Source: Mycolicibacterium lutetiense (GTDB lineage Bacteria; Actinomycetota; Actinomycetes; Mycobacteriales; Mycobacteriaceae). Taken from it: 64,000 nt of DNA. The position numbers and the translations under genes were made by a program. The DNA lies in assembly GCF_017876775.1 (NCBI RefSeq), contig NZ_JAGIOP010000001.1, forward strand, positions 992,001-1,056,000, given 5' to 3'. The notes under the pieces are model-generated. The model did no database searches and was not told the DNA's origin. It saw only the letters and a program-made list of their open reading frames with translations. This document shows positions 24,541-33,131 of this stretch, piece by piece; positions within the stretch are counted from its first letter, which is position 1; the number at the start of each line of letters is the position of its first letter.

Positions 24541-25731
24541 ATGGGGCAACTGTCACATAGGGTCGACATTCCGTTTCCGCTGTTCGATGCGGACAACCAC
24601 CTGTACGAACCTCCGGAGGCGCTGACCACGTACCTCCCCAAGGAGTACAAGGACATAATTCAGTACGTCGAGATCAACGGGCGTACAAAGATCGCCATCC
24701 GAGGTCAGATCAGCAACTACATCCCGAACCCCACCTTCTCGGTGGTCGCCAAGCCTGGCGCCTGGGAGGAGTACTTCAAGTTCGGCAACCCCGACGGCAA
24801 GAGCAAGCGCGAGCTGTTCGGTGAGCCGATGAAGTCGATCCCCGCCTTCTTCGAGCCCGCGCCGCGCCTGGAGCTGATGGACGAGCTCGGCCTGGATCGC
24901 ACCCTGATGTTCCCCACGCTGGCCAGCCTGATCGAGGAGCGGCTGCGCGACGATCCGGTCGCGATCCACGTCATCGTCCACTCGCTCAACGAGTGGTTGC
25001 ACGAGGTCTGGGGCTTCAACTACAAGAACCGGATCTTCACCACCCCGGTGATCACCCTGCCGATGGTCGACAAGGCGATCGAAGAGCTGGACTGGGCGGT
25101 CAAGCGCGGCGCCCGTGCCATCCTGGTCCGCCCGGCGCCGGTGCCCGGATTCCGCGGCCCGCGTTCGTTCGCGCTGCCGGAGTTCGATCCGTTCTGGCAG
25201 AAGTGCGTCGAGTACGACGTGTTCGTCGGCATGCACTCGTCCGACAGTGGCTACTCGCGCTACACCTCGGAATGGGATGGCTCCGTGCAGGAGATGCTGC
25301 CCTTCCAGACCAACGCGATGAACATCCTCAACGAGTGGCGCCCGATCCAGGATGCGGTGGCCTCGTGGGTGATTCACGGCGCGCTGTTCCGGCACCCGAA
25401 GCTCAAGGTCGGCGTCGTCGAGGCCGGGTCGAAGTGGATGTTCCCGCTGCTCGACTCGATGGCCGAGGTGTACAAGAAGGCACCCGAGGCCTTCCTGGGC
25501 AACCCGATCGAAGAGATCAAGAACCGCATCTACGTCAGCCCGTTCTACGAAGAGGGCATCGACGATCTGATCAACCTGATCGGAGTCGACCAGGTGCTGT
25601 ACGGCTCCGACTGGCCGCACCCGGAGGGCTTGGCCGAGCCGACCCACTACGTGACCGCGCTTGAGCACCTCACCGTTGAGGATCAGGCCAAGATCATGGG
25701 TGGAAACCTCGGTCGCCTCGTCACAACCTAA
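24541..25731 (+). CDS. Amidohydrolase family protein (ACMSD-like TIM barrel)
   Basis: This 396-residue protein belongs to the amidohydrolase_2 group. It opens with FDADNHLYEPPEA, in which the usual D-x-H metal-binding pair is seen as DADNH. It has GMHSSDSG with a mid-barrel His, and YGSDWPHPEGL near the C-terminus with the conserved metal-binding Asp. Relatives hydrolyse or decarboxylate cyclic and beta-keto acids using zinc, so ring opening or decarboxylation of an intermediate is plausible. AAAGGAG lies 6 nt before the ATG. It sits between two acyl-CoA synthetases and has an operator of its own (site I). Confidence 0.88.
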   Translation: MGQLSHRVDIPFPLFDADNHLYEPPEALTTYLPKEYKDIIQYVEINGRTKIAIRGQISNYIPNPTFSVVAKPGAWEEYFKFGNPDGKSKRELFGEPMKSIPAFFEPAPRLELMDELGLDRTLMFPTLASLIEERLRDDPVAIHVIVHSLNEWLHEVWGFNYKNRIFTTPVITLPMVDKAIEELDWAVKRGARAILVRPAPVPGFRGPRSFALPEFDPFWQKCVEYDVFVGMHSSDSGYSRYTSEWDGSVQEMLPFQTNAMNILNEWRPIQDAVASWVIHGALFRHPKLKVGVVEAGSKWMFPLLDSMAEVYKKAPEAFLGNPIEEIKNRIYVSPFYEEGIDDLINLIGVDQVLYGSDWPHPEGLAEPTHYVTALEHLTVEDQAKIMGGNLGRLVTT

Positions 25732-25770
25732 GGGGCCGGACACATCGAAGCGCAGCAGACCATCCCCGCG

Positions 25771-27252
25771 ATGGTCCTGAGTGCAGCGGACCGATTCGGC
25801 GATGCCGAGGCTGTCGTCGACTATGGCGACAATCAGATCGGGGCCGACGGTCCGCTGCGTCTGTCCTTCACCGAAGTCGTCGAGCGCATCCGGAAGGCAT
25901 CGGGTGCGTTCGTCGAGTTCGGCATCGAGAAGGGGGACCGGGTCGCGGTCTGGGCCCCCAATTCTGCCGAGTGGATCATCGCCGCGTTCGGGATCATGGC
26001 TGCCGGCGGCGTCCTGGTTCCGGTCAACACCCGGTTCAAGGCCGACGAGGCCGCCGATGTGGTGGCCCGCAGCGGCGCCAAGGCGGTAATGGTCGAAAAT
26101 GGTTTTCTCGGACAGGATTTCACCTTGTCCGGGACCGATCTCGATGTCCCCGCCATCGACCTGAAGTCGGACTTCTTGAGCAGTGGGTCGCCGTTCGTCC
26201 GTGACGTGAAGCCCACCGACGTCTCCGACGTCATCTTCACCTCGGGCACCACCGGCAGACCCAAGGGCGCGATGATGAACCATCGCCAGACGCTGCGGGC
26301 CTACGAGGAGTGGGCCACGCTCGCCGATCTGCGCGAGGGTGACCGCTATCTGATGATCAACCCGTACTTCCATACGTTCGGGTTGAAGGCCGGCTTGGTG
26401 GCGTCCTTCCTGCGCGGTGCGACGATGCTGCCGGTCGCGGTGTTCGACGCCGACAGTGTCGTGGAACTGATTGAGCGCGAACGCATCACGATGTTGCCGG
26501 GACCGCCCACGCTGTATCACTCGCTATTGGCGGTCGCCGACCGTGACCGCCTGGCGACACTGCGCGCCGGGGTGACCGGTGCTGCCGACATCCCGGTGGA
26601 GCTGGTTCGACGCATCCGCGACGAGTTGCCGTTTCAGACATTGATGACCGGGTACGGCCTCACCGAGGCGGGCAACGTCACGCTGTCACGACCCGGCGAC
26701 TCGGCCGAGGACGTGGCGACAACCGCGGGCCTGCCGTGCGAAAACGTCGAGGTGCGCATCGCCGACGATGCCGAAGTGCTGGTGCGCGGGTACAACGTGA
26801 TGCAGGGCTATCTGGACGATCCGGCGGCCACCGCCGAGGCGATCGACCCCGAGGGCTGGCTGCACACCGGCGATCTCGGCGAGTTCACCGAATCCGGCCG
26901 GTTGCGGATCGTCGGACGCAAGAAGGACATGTTCATCGTCGGCGGCTTCAACGCCTACCCGGCCGAGATCGAGGGATTCCTGCTGGAGCATCCGGCGGTA
27001 GCGCAGGTGGCTGTCGTCGGCGTCGCCGACGAGCGGATGGGCCAGGTCGGCAAGGCGTTCGTGGTGCTGCGGGACGAGCCCGGGGTCTCGGCTGTCGTTG
27101 CCGAGGATCTCATTGCCTGGAGCCGCGAGCGTATGGCTGGCTACAAGGTGCCCCGTTTTGTGACATTTCTCGACGAACTGCCGCTCAACGCCACCGGCAA
27201 GGTGATGAAGAACCAGCTTGAAGCGCGGGAAATGCCAGCCAACGCCAAGTAA
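25771..27252 (+). CDS. Acyl-CoA synthetase (FadD-like), second copy
   Basis: This ANL-superfamily ligase of at least 493 residues has the P-loop FTSGTTGRPKGAMMNH, the A5 motif GYGLTE, GWLHTGDLG, RKKDMFIVGGFNAYPAEIE and the catalytic Lys in LNATGKVMKNQ. It is not a close copy of the other synthetase in the locus, so the two probably act on different acids. The ATG used here lacks a ribosome site. AAGGGG at 25730-25735 is followed 8 nt later by an in-frame ATC (25744) that would add IEAQQTIPA, the usual FadD N-terminus, so the true start may be a rare non-AUG codon. It lies 39 nt after the amidohydrolase. Confidence 0.92.
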   Translation: MVLSAADRFGDAEAVVDYGDNQIGADGPLRLSFTEVVERIRKASGAFVEFGIEKGDRVAVWAPNSAEWIIAAFGIMAAGGVLVPVNTRFKADEAADVVARSGAKAVMVENGFLGQDFTLSGTDLDVPAIDLKSDFLSSGSPFVRDVKPTDVSDVIFTSGTTGRPKGAMMNHRQTLRAYEEWATLADLREGDRYLMINPYFHTFGLKAGLVASFLRGATMLPVAVFDADSVVELIERERITMLPGPPTLYHSLLAVADRDRLATLRAGVTGAADIPVELVRRIRDELPFQTLMTGYGLTEAGNVTLSRPGDSAEDVATTAGLPCENVEVRIADDAEVLVRGYNVMQGYLDDPAATAEAIDPEGWLHTGDLGEFTESGRLRIVGRKKDMFIVGGFNAYPAEIEGFLLEHPAVAQVAVVGVADERMGQVGKAFVVLRDEPGVSAVVAEDLIAWSRERMAGYKVPRFVTFLDELPLNATGKVMKNQLEAREMPANAK

Positions 27253-27342
27253 CTGCACAGCCTGAAAACATCATTACCGCAGGTAGATGGCCATGTATGC
27301 GCCTGCTTTGGATGATGTACTCTCGGGTCACTACCTCAAACT

Positions 27343-27357
27343 GATAACGTAATTCTC
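27343..27357. promoter_or_regulatory. Candidate operator, everted type (site J)
   Basis: GATAAC-gta-ATTCTC fits the everted form with one mismatch. It lies 35 nt upstream of the Mce-associated gene pair. Confidence 0.35.
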
Positions 27358-27391
27358 GTTAAGCAGGCTGCTGAACGGACAGGAGGTCGGC

Positions 27392-28255
27392 ATGCCGTCC
27401 CGCAAGCCTTCGTCGCCGGTACTCGATACTAGCGAAGATGACGCGTCGCCAGGCGGCGCACTGGAAATGGCCGAGCAGGCCGAAGCCGAGGCCGCAGAGG
27501 CCGAGGCCGTAGCGACCGCCGCCCGCGCCAGGGCACGCGCCATTCGGCTACGTAACCAGGCCGCCGCAGAACAGGCGGCCGCAGACGGGGATGCGGACGC
27601 GGACCCGACCGTGGCCGAAGATGCCGCCGTCGACGCCACTGATGCCGACGATCCCGAGATCACCGACACCACCGGCGTCGAGGCCGAGCCGCTCGATGGG
27701 GCCGAGCCGGGGGCCGGGGGAGAAGTCGACGGCACGTCGTCCCGGCGCCTGCCGCGGGTGCGGGTATCGCGCCTGTTCTGGAAGGTGCTGGCGAGCTGTC
27801 TGACGCTGATCGTCATCGTGGGCCTGCTGGTCGCCAGCGGCTTGATGATCTGGCAGCACCGCCAAGCCGAGCATCGTCAGCAACTCGCAGCCGAATACAC
27901 CGCCGCGGCCCGCCAGACCGTCGTGACGCTCATGTCGTTGGATTTCAACCATGCTCAGGACGCCGTCAAGAACATCCTGGACAACTCGACGGGTGAGTTC
28001 CGGGACGATTTCGAAGCGCAGGCGAAAGACTTCGTCAAGCTGGCCCAGGACGCGAAGGTAGTGACCGAGGCGAATGTGACCGCCGCCGCGGTGGACACCA
28101 TGAGCGACAACAACGCTGTCGTTCTGGTCGCGGTCAACACCCACGTCACCAACACCACCGGTGCCAACAAGCAAGCCCGGCCGTGGCGGGTGGCCGTTGA
28201 CCTGGTCCGCGAAGGTGACCAGATCAAGCTGACGAAAGTCGAGTTCGTGCCGTGA
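27392..28255 (+). CDS. Mce-associated membrane protein (Mas type), first of a pair
   Basis: This 287-residue protein has an Ala/Glu-rich cytoplasmic region that is probably coiled coil (about 25-65). One transmembrane helix (about 130-153) leads to a periplasmic domain of about 130 residues that resembles the NTF2-like fold of Mce-associated proteins (VTLMSLDFNHAQDAVKNILD). Such proteins are often encoded with mce operons and support transporter stability or activity. The start has GGACAGGAGG upstream. The next gene starts inside its stop (GTGA), so the two are coupled. They are separated from the mce genes by about 12 kb of catabolic genes. Confidence 0.88.
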   Translation: MPSRKPSSPVLDTSEDDASPGGALEMAEQAEAEAAEAEAVATAARARARAIRLRNQAAAEQAAADGDADADPTVAEDAAVDATDADDPEITDTTGVEAEPLDGAEPGAGGEVDGTSSRRLPRVRVSRLFWKVLASCLTLIVIVGLLVASGLMIWQHRQAEHRQQLAAEYTAAARQTVVTLMSLDFNHAQDAVKNILDNSTGEFRDDFEAQAKDFVKLAQDAKVVTEANVTAAAVDTMSDNNAVVLVAVNTHVTNTTGANKQARPWRVAVDLVREGDQIKLTKVEFVP

Positions 28256-28863
28256 CCGTGGATCTGAAGAAGACTGAGATCGAAGACACCGAGGCGGCCG
28301 TCGAGACCGAGGCCGAGGTGGCCGAGGACGTCACCGACACCGTGGTTGACGAGCCCACGTCAGGGTGGCGCCGGAACCTGACGAACCTGTGGTTCCCGCT
28401 GGCACTGGTCGTGGCGTTGATCGCGTCGGCTGCTCTGGCCGGATGGCTGTACTTCGCGGAGTACCGCGTCGACCAGCAGACCGGGCCGTCGGCGTCAGAG
28501 ACGGTACTCAAAGCCGCGAGCGATGGCACCGTGGCCCTGCTGAGCTACGCGCCGGACAGCCTCGACCGGGACTTCTCGGCCGCCAAGTCGCACCTGACCG
28601 GGGATTTCCTGTCGTACTACACCCAGTTCACCCAGGAAATCGTCGCCCCTGCCGCCAAGCAGAAGGCGGTCAAGACCAACGCAGCAGTCGTGCGCTCGGC
28701 GGTCTCGGAGATCAAGCCCGATTCAGCGGTGGTGTTGGTGTTCGTCAACCAGGCCACGACCAGCGCCGAGAATCCCAACGGCAGCTTCACCGCGAGCGCG
28801 GTCAAAGTGGGGATGAGCAAGATCGACGGCAACTGGTTGATCTCGTCGTTCGACCCGGTGTAG
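28252..28863 (+). CDS. Mce-associated membrane protein (Mas type), second of a pair
   Basis: This 203-residue protein has an acidic cytoplasmic N-terminus (about 40 residues), a transmembrane helix (about 46-66) and a periplasmic domain (AASDGTVALLSYAPDSLDRD to the end) of the same NTF2-like type as its partner. It is translationally coupled to the gene before it. Paired Mas proteins usually act with one Mce complex, which supports assigning this pair to the mce operon at 5.6-15.3 kb. Confidence 0.87.
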   Translation: MTVDLKKTEIEDTEAAVETEAEVAEDVTDTVVDEPTSGWRRNLTNLWFPLALVVALIASAALAGWLYFAEYRVDQQTGPSASETVLKAASDGTVALLSYAPDSLDRDFSAAKSHLTGDFLSYYTQFTQEIVAPAAKQKAVKTNAAVVRSAVSEIKPDSAVVLVFVNQATTSAENPNGSFTASAVKVGMSKIDGNWLISSFDPV

Positions 28864-28874
28864 CCCGCGCGTAG

Positions 28875-28991
28875 TCAGTCCTGAGCGTGCCGCTCGTACT
28901 CCCACCGCTCCAGCCACGTCTGCAGCTCGTGTACCGCAAACGCGGTTGCCACCGTGCTGACCACGACGAGGCCAAGCAGTAACGCGCTCAT
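28875..28991 (-). CDS. 38-residue single-pass membrane peptide
   Basis: This 38-codon gene encodes a short hydrophobic helix (ALLLGLVVVSTVATAFAVHE) and an amphipathic, charged tail (WLERWEYERHAQD). Its ATG overlaps the stop of the upstream SARP-like gene (ATGA), good evidence of coupled translation and of a real gene despite its size. Its function is unknown. The topology suggests a small membrane regulator or an anchor for a partner protein. Confidence 0.6.
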   Translation of the reverse strand: MSALLLGLVVVSTVATAFAVHELQTWLERWEYERHAQD

Positions 28992-29515
28992 GGCAGGCAC
29001 CCCGCGTAGTGCGTTGCCTGCCTCGGCGCGACGGTGTCGGGTGCGTCCAGCACAGATTGCTGGATGGCGCGGTAGCGGTCGCGCTCGGCGATGCACCAGG
29101 AATCGGTCCAGCCTTCGAGCAGGTCACCGGTGTGTATCAGCCGGCGCAGGGTCGGCTGAGTGCCCGTAGGCGCCGGTCGTCCTTCGATCAGGGTCATCGC
29201 CTCGTGCAAGGCGACCGCCTCGTGCCAGTCCACGGTCACTTCGGGCGCCAGGCTGACGTATTGGTGTCGCACCACGAGCAACGCGTCGGCGCCCATCGGT
29301 CGCAATCGCCACAGCGCCGAACGCAGCGAGGACACCGCCTTGTGCGGGGGGCTGCCCGGCCACAGCAAGTCGCAGACCCAGCTGCGGTGCAGCTCGCGGC
29401 GCTTCACGGCGGCAAGCGCCACCACCCGGCGACACGAGGGCGGCAACAGCAGCGGCTCCAGGTCTCGGTACACGGTGAACTCGCCGAGGAGGTTCAGCCT
29501 GAATTGCTTGGACAT
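28988..29515 (-). CDS. SARP/BTAD-type DNA-binding protein, shortened
   Basis: This 175-residue protein starts with an OmpR-like winged helix of the SARP kind: FRLNLLGEFTVYRD, SCRRVVALAAVKRRELHRS, and AVSSLRSALWRLR as the likely recognition region. About 30 residues of the following bacterial transcriptional activator domain are visible (DLLEGWTDSWCIAERDRYR) before the chain stops, whereas the family normally has over 100 more. It could be a natural short form or a degraded activator. It is coupled to a membrane peptide downstream and divergent from an LtrA-family gene. Confidence 0.72.
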   Translation of the reverse strand: MSKQFRLNLLGEFTVYRDLEPLLLPPSCRRVVALAAVKRRELHRSWVCDLLWPGSPPHKAVSSLRSALWRLRPMGADALLVVRHQYVSLAPEVTVDWHEAVALHEAMTLIEGRPAPTGTQPTLRRLIHTGDLLEGWTDSWCIAERDRYRAIQQSVLDAPDTVAPRQATHYAGCLP

Positions 29516-29670
29516 ATACGCATCCTCGAGCGTGGTCGGAGTCCTGACATCAGTAGTGCACTACCTGTGTTTCGGTGAGTTTCTGCCACCACGCCGTGGG
29601 CAATCCACTCTCTGGGGTTCCGATGAGATGGAATTGCGGGGAGAACGTGGCGAGAAAGGGGCATATCAGG

Positions 29671-30945
29671 TTGAACGAGAACGAGCCCAGTCCGGTTCAA
29701 GCCCACCGCCTGAACCGGATGTCCGGACGCGACCCGCACGAGCAGCACCGGGTGGCGAGTCCGTTGGAATTGCTGTTCGACCTGACCTTCGTGATCGCCT
29801 TCGGGGTGGCGGCGGCTCAGTTCGCGCATCTGATGGCCGAGGGTCATGTGTCGGCCGGTTTGGCGGGCTTCTCCTTCGGAGCGTTCGCGATCTGGTGGGC
29901 GTGGATGAACTTCACCTGGTTCGCCTCCGCCTACGACACCGACGACTGGATCTACCGGGTGATGACGATGCTGCAGATGGTCGGTGTCATCATCCTCGCG
30001 CTGGGCATCCCCCCGGTCTTCGCCTCCATCGAACGCGGCGGGCACGTCGATAACACCGTGATGGTGGCCGGCTATGTGGTCATGCGAATTGCGTTGGTGG
30101 GGCAGTGGTTACGGGCTGCGGTGCAGGATCCGCCCCGACGGTCCGCTTGCCTGACCTACGCGAGCGCGGTCGTCATCGCCCAGATCGGGTGGGTGGTGCA
30201 GATCTTCGTGCAGACTTCGCTGACGGTATTCTTCGTCTCCGCCCTGGTGCTGATGGTGGTGGAGGTCGGCGGGCCGATCCTGGCGGAGCGGCGGATGGGG
30301 GGTACCCCGTGGCACGCGCATCATGTCGCCGAGCGATACGGATTGCTCGCGATCATCGCATTGGGCGAAGGCGTGGTCGGCACGGTGGCGTCCTTGACGG
30401 CCGCGGTGGGGGAGCACGGTTGGTCCGCGGACGCGATCCTGCTGGTGGCCGCCGGAATCGGGCTGACCTTCGGGATGTGGTGGGTGTATTTCCTGATTCC
30501 GGCCGGCGAGTTGCTGCACGCCAGACGCCGGCTCTCGTTCTGGTACGGCTACCTGCACCTGGCGGTGTTCGGTGCGATCGTTGCCACCGGCGCGGGGTTA
30601 CATGTGGCGGCTTATTACATAGACGGCGAATCGAAGCTGGATTCTGTGGGCACGGTGCTGGCAGTGGCGATCCCGGTGGCGATCTACCTGTTCTCGATGT
30701 TCGTCATCTACTCGTGTCTGGTGGGCGAGGTCGATCTGTTCCACGCGCTGTTGCTGATGTTGGCGGGGGCGGTGCTGGTGGCCGCCGTGGCACTGGCGGC
30801 GGGCGGGACATCGATGGCGGTGTGTCTGTTGGTGGTCACCGCAGCTCCGGTGGTTGTCGTCGTCGGGTTCGAGGCGGTCGGGCACCGGCACGCCGCGGCG
30901 ATCATCTCCGCACGATTGTCCGGCGGTATTCACCGCCCGGGGTGA
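29671..30945 (+). CDS. LtrA-family (low temperature requirement A) membrane protein
   Basis: This protein of about 424 residues has roughly ten to twelve hydrophobic segments and the LtrA signature SPLELLFDLTFVIAFGVAAA near the N-terminus, with WWAWMNFTWFAS shortly after. The biochemical role of the family is not known. A TTG start with AAAGGGG 8 nt upstream is preferred; in-frame ATG (29623) and GTG (29647) codons are alternatives. Its 3' end overlaps the convergent MFS gene by 16 bp. Confidence 0.85.
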   Translation: MNENEPSPVQAHRLNRMSGRDPHEQHRVASPLELLFDLTFVIAFGVAAAQFAHLMAEGHVSAGLAGFSFGAFAIWWAWMNFTWFASAYDTDDWIYRVMTMLQMVGVIILALGIPPVFASIERGGHVDNTVMVAGYVVMRIALVGQWLRAAVQDPPRRSACLTYASAVVIAQIGWVVQIFVQTSLTVFFVSALVLMVVEVGGPILAERRMGGTPWHAHHVAERYGLLAIIALGEGVVGTVASLTAAVGEHGWSADAILLVAAGIGLTFGMWWVYFLIPAGELLHARRRLSFWYGYLHLAVFGAIVATGAGLHVAAYYIDGESKLDSVGTVLAVAIPVAIYLFSMFVIYSCLVGEVDLFHALLLMLAGAVLVAAVALAAGGTSMAVCLLVVTAAPVVVVVGFEAVGHRHAAAIISARLSGGIHRPG

Positions 30946-32198
30946 GTCTCGAAGCTCTCCAACAGCATTCGCTCCTGCTCGGCCGCTAGCAGGCGGCGTG
31001 TCTTGCGGCGGGTGACCAGGATTCCGATCGTGGCCAGGATCCACACCGCGTACTGCACTGACCAGGCCACGCGGAACGACGCGAACGAGTAACTGTCGGT
31101 TCCGGACAGGATCAGCCCCATGGCCTGCATCACCAGCAGTGCGGCCAGGAAACCGCCCATGTTCACCATGCCTTGGGCGGTACCGAGCGTGTGGCTCGGA
31201 TTGAAGGTGCGGGCGAAGTCGAAGCCGACCATCGATCCGGGACCGCCCACCGAGATGACGACGATGAGCACCACCAACAACCACACGGGCGCCGGGCCGG
31301 GCAAGGCCAGCACCACGGTCCACACCAATGCGTTACTGGCGATGATCCAGAGCACCAGGTGTGACCTGCGGTGTGGATGACGGCCGGTGAAGATGCCGAT
31401 CATGATCCCGGCCGCGATGGCGGCGACCACCGAGACGGTCAATAGGGCGCCGGCCGCGGTAGCCGAAAGTCCCTGCGCCACTGTCAGATAGGGCACCCCC
31501 CACATCAGTGCGAATGCCGTGACCGAGAACTGAGTGCCCATGTGGGTGAAGAACCCGAGCCTGGTACCGGGCCGCAGCCAGACGGTCTTGATGCGGGACA
31601 GGGTGGTGTGCAGCGAGATCGGCTCAGGTGTCAGTGCGGAACCGTGTGGCGTGTTGCGGATCAGGGCCAGGGCCAACACGATCACCACAAATCCGAACGC
31701 GGCGACCGACAGATAGGCGGGTGTCCACCCCGAGCCGGTGAGGATCGCGAGGAACGGGATCGCGGAGAGGACCTGACCGAGTTGGCCGCAGATACCGGTC
31801 AATTGGGTCACCAGCGGGACGCGGGCCGGTTCGAACCAGTTCGGCACCAGGCGGAGAACCGAGATGAAGGTCAGTGCATCGCCAAGGCCGACGATGGCCC
31901 GTGCACCGATGGCCCCGGGTAGCGACTCGCTGAGGGCGAGCACGAGCTGACCGGAGGTCATCAGCGCGGCACCGCAGACGATGAGTACCCGGGAACCGAA
32001 GCGGTCCAACAGCAGTCCTGCGGGAACCTGTGCCGCGGCGTAGACGATCACCTGCAGCACCACGAATGTGGACAGCACACCCGGGCTCGCGGCAAATCTG
32101 TCGGCCGCCTGCAAGCCCGAGACGCCGAGGGTGGTGCGGTCGAGAACCGCGATGATGTACGCGAGTAGTCCGGTGGCCCAAACGATCCAGGGACGCAC
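30930..32198 (-). CDS. Major facilitator superfamily transporter
   Basis: This MFS permease of about 422 residues has twelve predicted helices, with LLLDRFGSRVL in the loop between helices 2 and 3 (the GxxxDRxGxR-like MFS signature) and a long central loop. The GTG giving MRPWIVWATGLLAYII is chosen because AAAGGTG lies 5 nt upstream; an in-frame ATG exists at 32243. The substrate is unknown. It is divergent from a MerR-type regulator that may control it. Confidence 0.87.
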   Translation of the reverse strand: MRPWIVWATGLLAYIIAVLDRTTLGVSGLQAADRFAASPGVLSTFVVLQVIVYAAAQVPAGLLLDRFGSRVLIVCGAALMTSGQLVLALSESLPGAIGARAIVGLGDALTFISVLRLVPNWFEPARVPLVTQLTGICGQLGQVLSAIPFLAILTGSGWTPAYLSVAAFGFVVIVLALALIRNTPHGSALTPEPISLHTTLSRIKTVWLRPGTRLGFFTHMGTQFSVTAFALMWGVPYLTVAQGLSATAAGALLTVSVVAAIAAGIMIGIFTGRHPHRRSHLVLWIIASNALVWTVVLALPGPAPVWLLVVLIVVISVGGPGSMVGFDFARTFNPSHTLGTAQGMVNMGGFLAALLVMQAMGLILSGTDSYSFASFRVAWSVQYAVWILATIGILVTRRKTRRLLAAEQERMLLESFETHPGR

Positions 32199-32516
32199 GC
32201 GGGCACCTTTCGTCAAAAATGGTTTCTGGCGGCAGACGTACATGGTCTCGCACCGTTGGCGTCGAAGCGAGCGAGATTCTTTGTCGCGGTTGTGAAATTG
32301 GTCTCGGACGCAGTATTCCGGGATTCATCGAGTTGGCTGTAAATGCACTCTCATGTCGCACTTGAGGGATGTCGTCCGTTATATCCGCAGATAAGCGCGC
32401 TATCGATGAGGTCGCCGGTTGGTAGAGAGTTGTAGCTACGAATTCGCTCGCAACATTAACCGGAGAGTAGGGTGTCGGCATGAATCGCTGTTCAATCCGA
32501 CGCGGAGGACGCCGGC
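32199..32516. promoter_or_regulatory. Divergent promoter region, MFS and MerR genes (318 bp)
   Basis: No gene is supported here. The region is richer in A/T than its surroundings and must contain the promoters of both flanking genes. I could not identify a convincing operator or hairpin. Confidence 0.4.
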
Positions 32517-33131
32517 TTGGTTGAGTACCGTCTTGAAGACCTGGCGCGCATTTCCGGCGTCAGCGCTCGCAATATCCGCGCCTATCGTGAGCGCGGGTTA
32601 CTGGATTCGCCGCGGCGCGTCGGGCGCTCGGCGTACTACGGTGAGCGGCATCTTGATCAGTTGACAGCGATCAGCCAGCTACTGGCCAAGGGTTTCAACT
32701 CGGCGCACATCGCCGAGTTCTTCGCCGCCTTGCGTGAGGGCAAGGATCTGTCTGGCGCCTTGGGGATCCAAGACTCGGGCTGGTGCCGGCCGACGACACT
32801 GCCATTGAACGTGGACCCAGCCGGCGATGATGTCCGCACACTCGTCGAATTCGGGTTGGTGCACATCGTGGACGGCTCCGTCGAGGTGACCGATCCCGCG
32901 TTGGTCGCGCTCGTCGGCGGCGCAGAGGACCATGGGCGTCTCGTGCGCGGCATGGCCCAGCTCTGCCGAGCCACCAGCGCCGCGGTCGATCACCTCGCCG
33001 AGTCGGCCGCCGCTGCGGTCCCCGAATGCGAGGGCGGTCTTTCGGACGCCGGCCTGCCCGAGCTGGTCCGGGTGGTGGTCTCCGCCCGGGTGGACCGGGC
33101 CCTGCGCGCGGGCGTGGCCGCCACCGAATAG
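32517..33131 (+). CDS. MerR family transcriptional regulator
   Basis: This 204-residue protein opens with the MerR winged helix (YRLEDLARISGVSARNIRAY then RERGLLDSPRRVGRSAYYGE), ending in the usual YxxxHLDQL. The C-terminal part is an alpha-helical effector domain without metal-binding Cys clusters, so it is not an obvious metal sensor. The TTG start has GGAGG 8 nt upstream. It lies between an MFS gene (divergent) and the fas promoter region. Confidence 0.85.
   Translation: MVEYRLEDLARISGVSARNIRAYRERGLLDSPRRVGRSAYYGERHLDQLTAISQLLAKGFNSAHIAEFFAALREGKDLSGALGIQDSGWCRPTTLPLNVDPAGDDVRTLVEFGLVHIVDGSVEVTDPALVALVGGAEDHGRLVRGMAQLCRATSAAVDHLAESAAAAVPECEGGLSDAGLPELVRVVVSARVDRALRAGVAATE

Noticed and set aside
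24553..26520. A 655-codon minus-strand frame opposite the amidohydrolase and second synthetase
   Set aside because: Shadow of the real genes; the product is low-complexity and lacks a start signal.
28988..29515. Frameshifted pseudogene interpretation of the SARP-like gene
   Set aside because: The stop is followed immediately by a coupled gene (ATGA), and I found no continuation of the BTAD domain in another frame nearby, so a genuine short protein is at least as likely.
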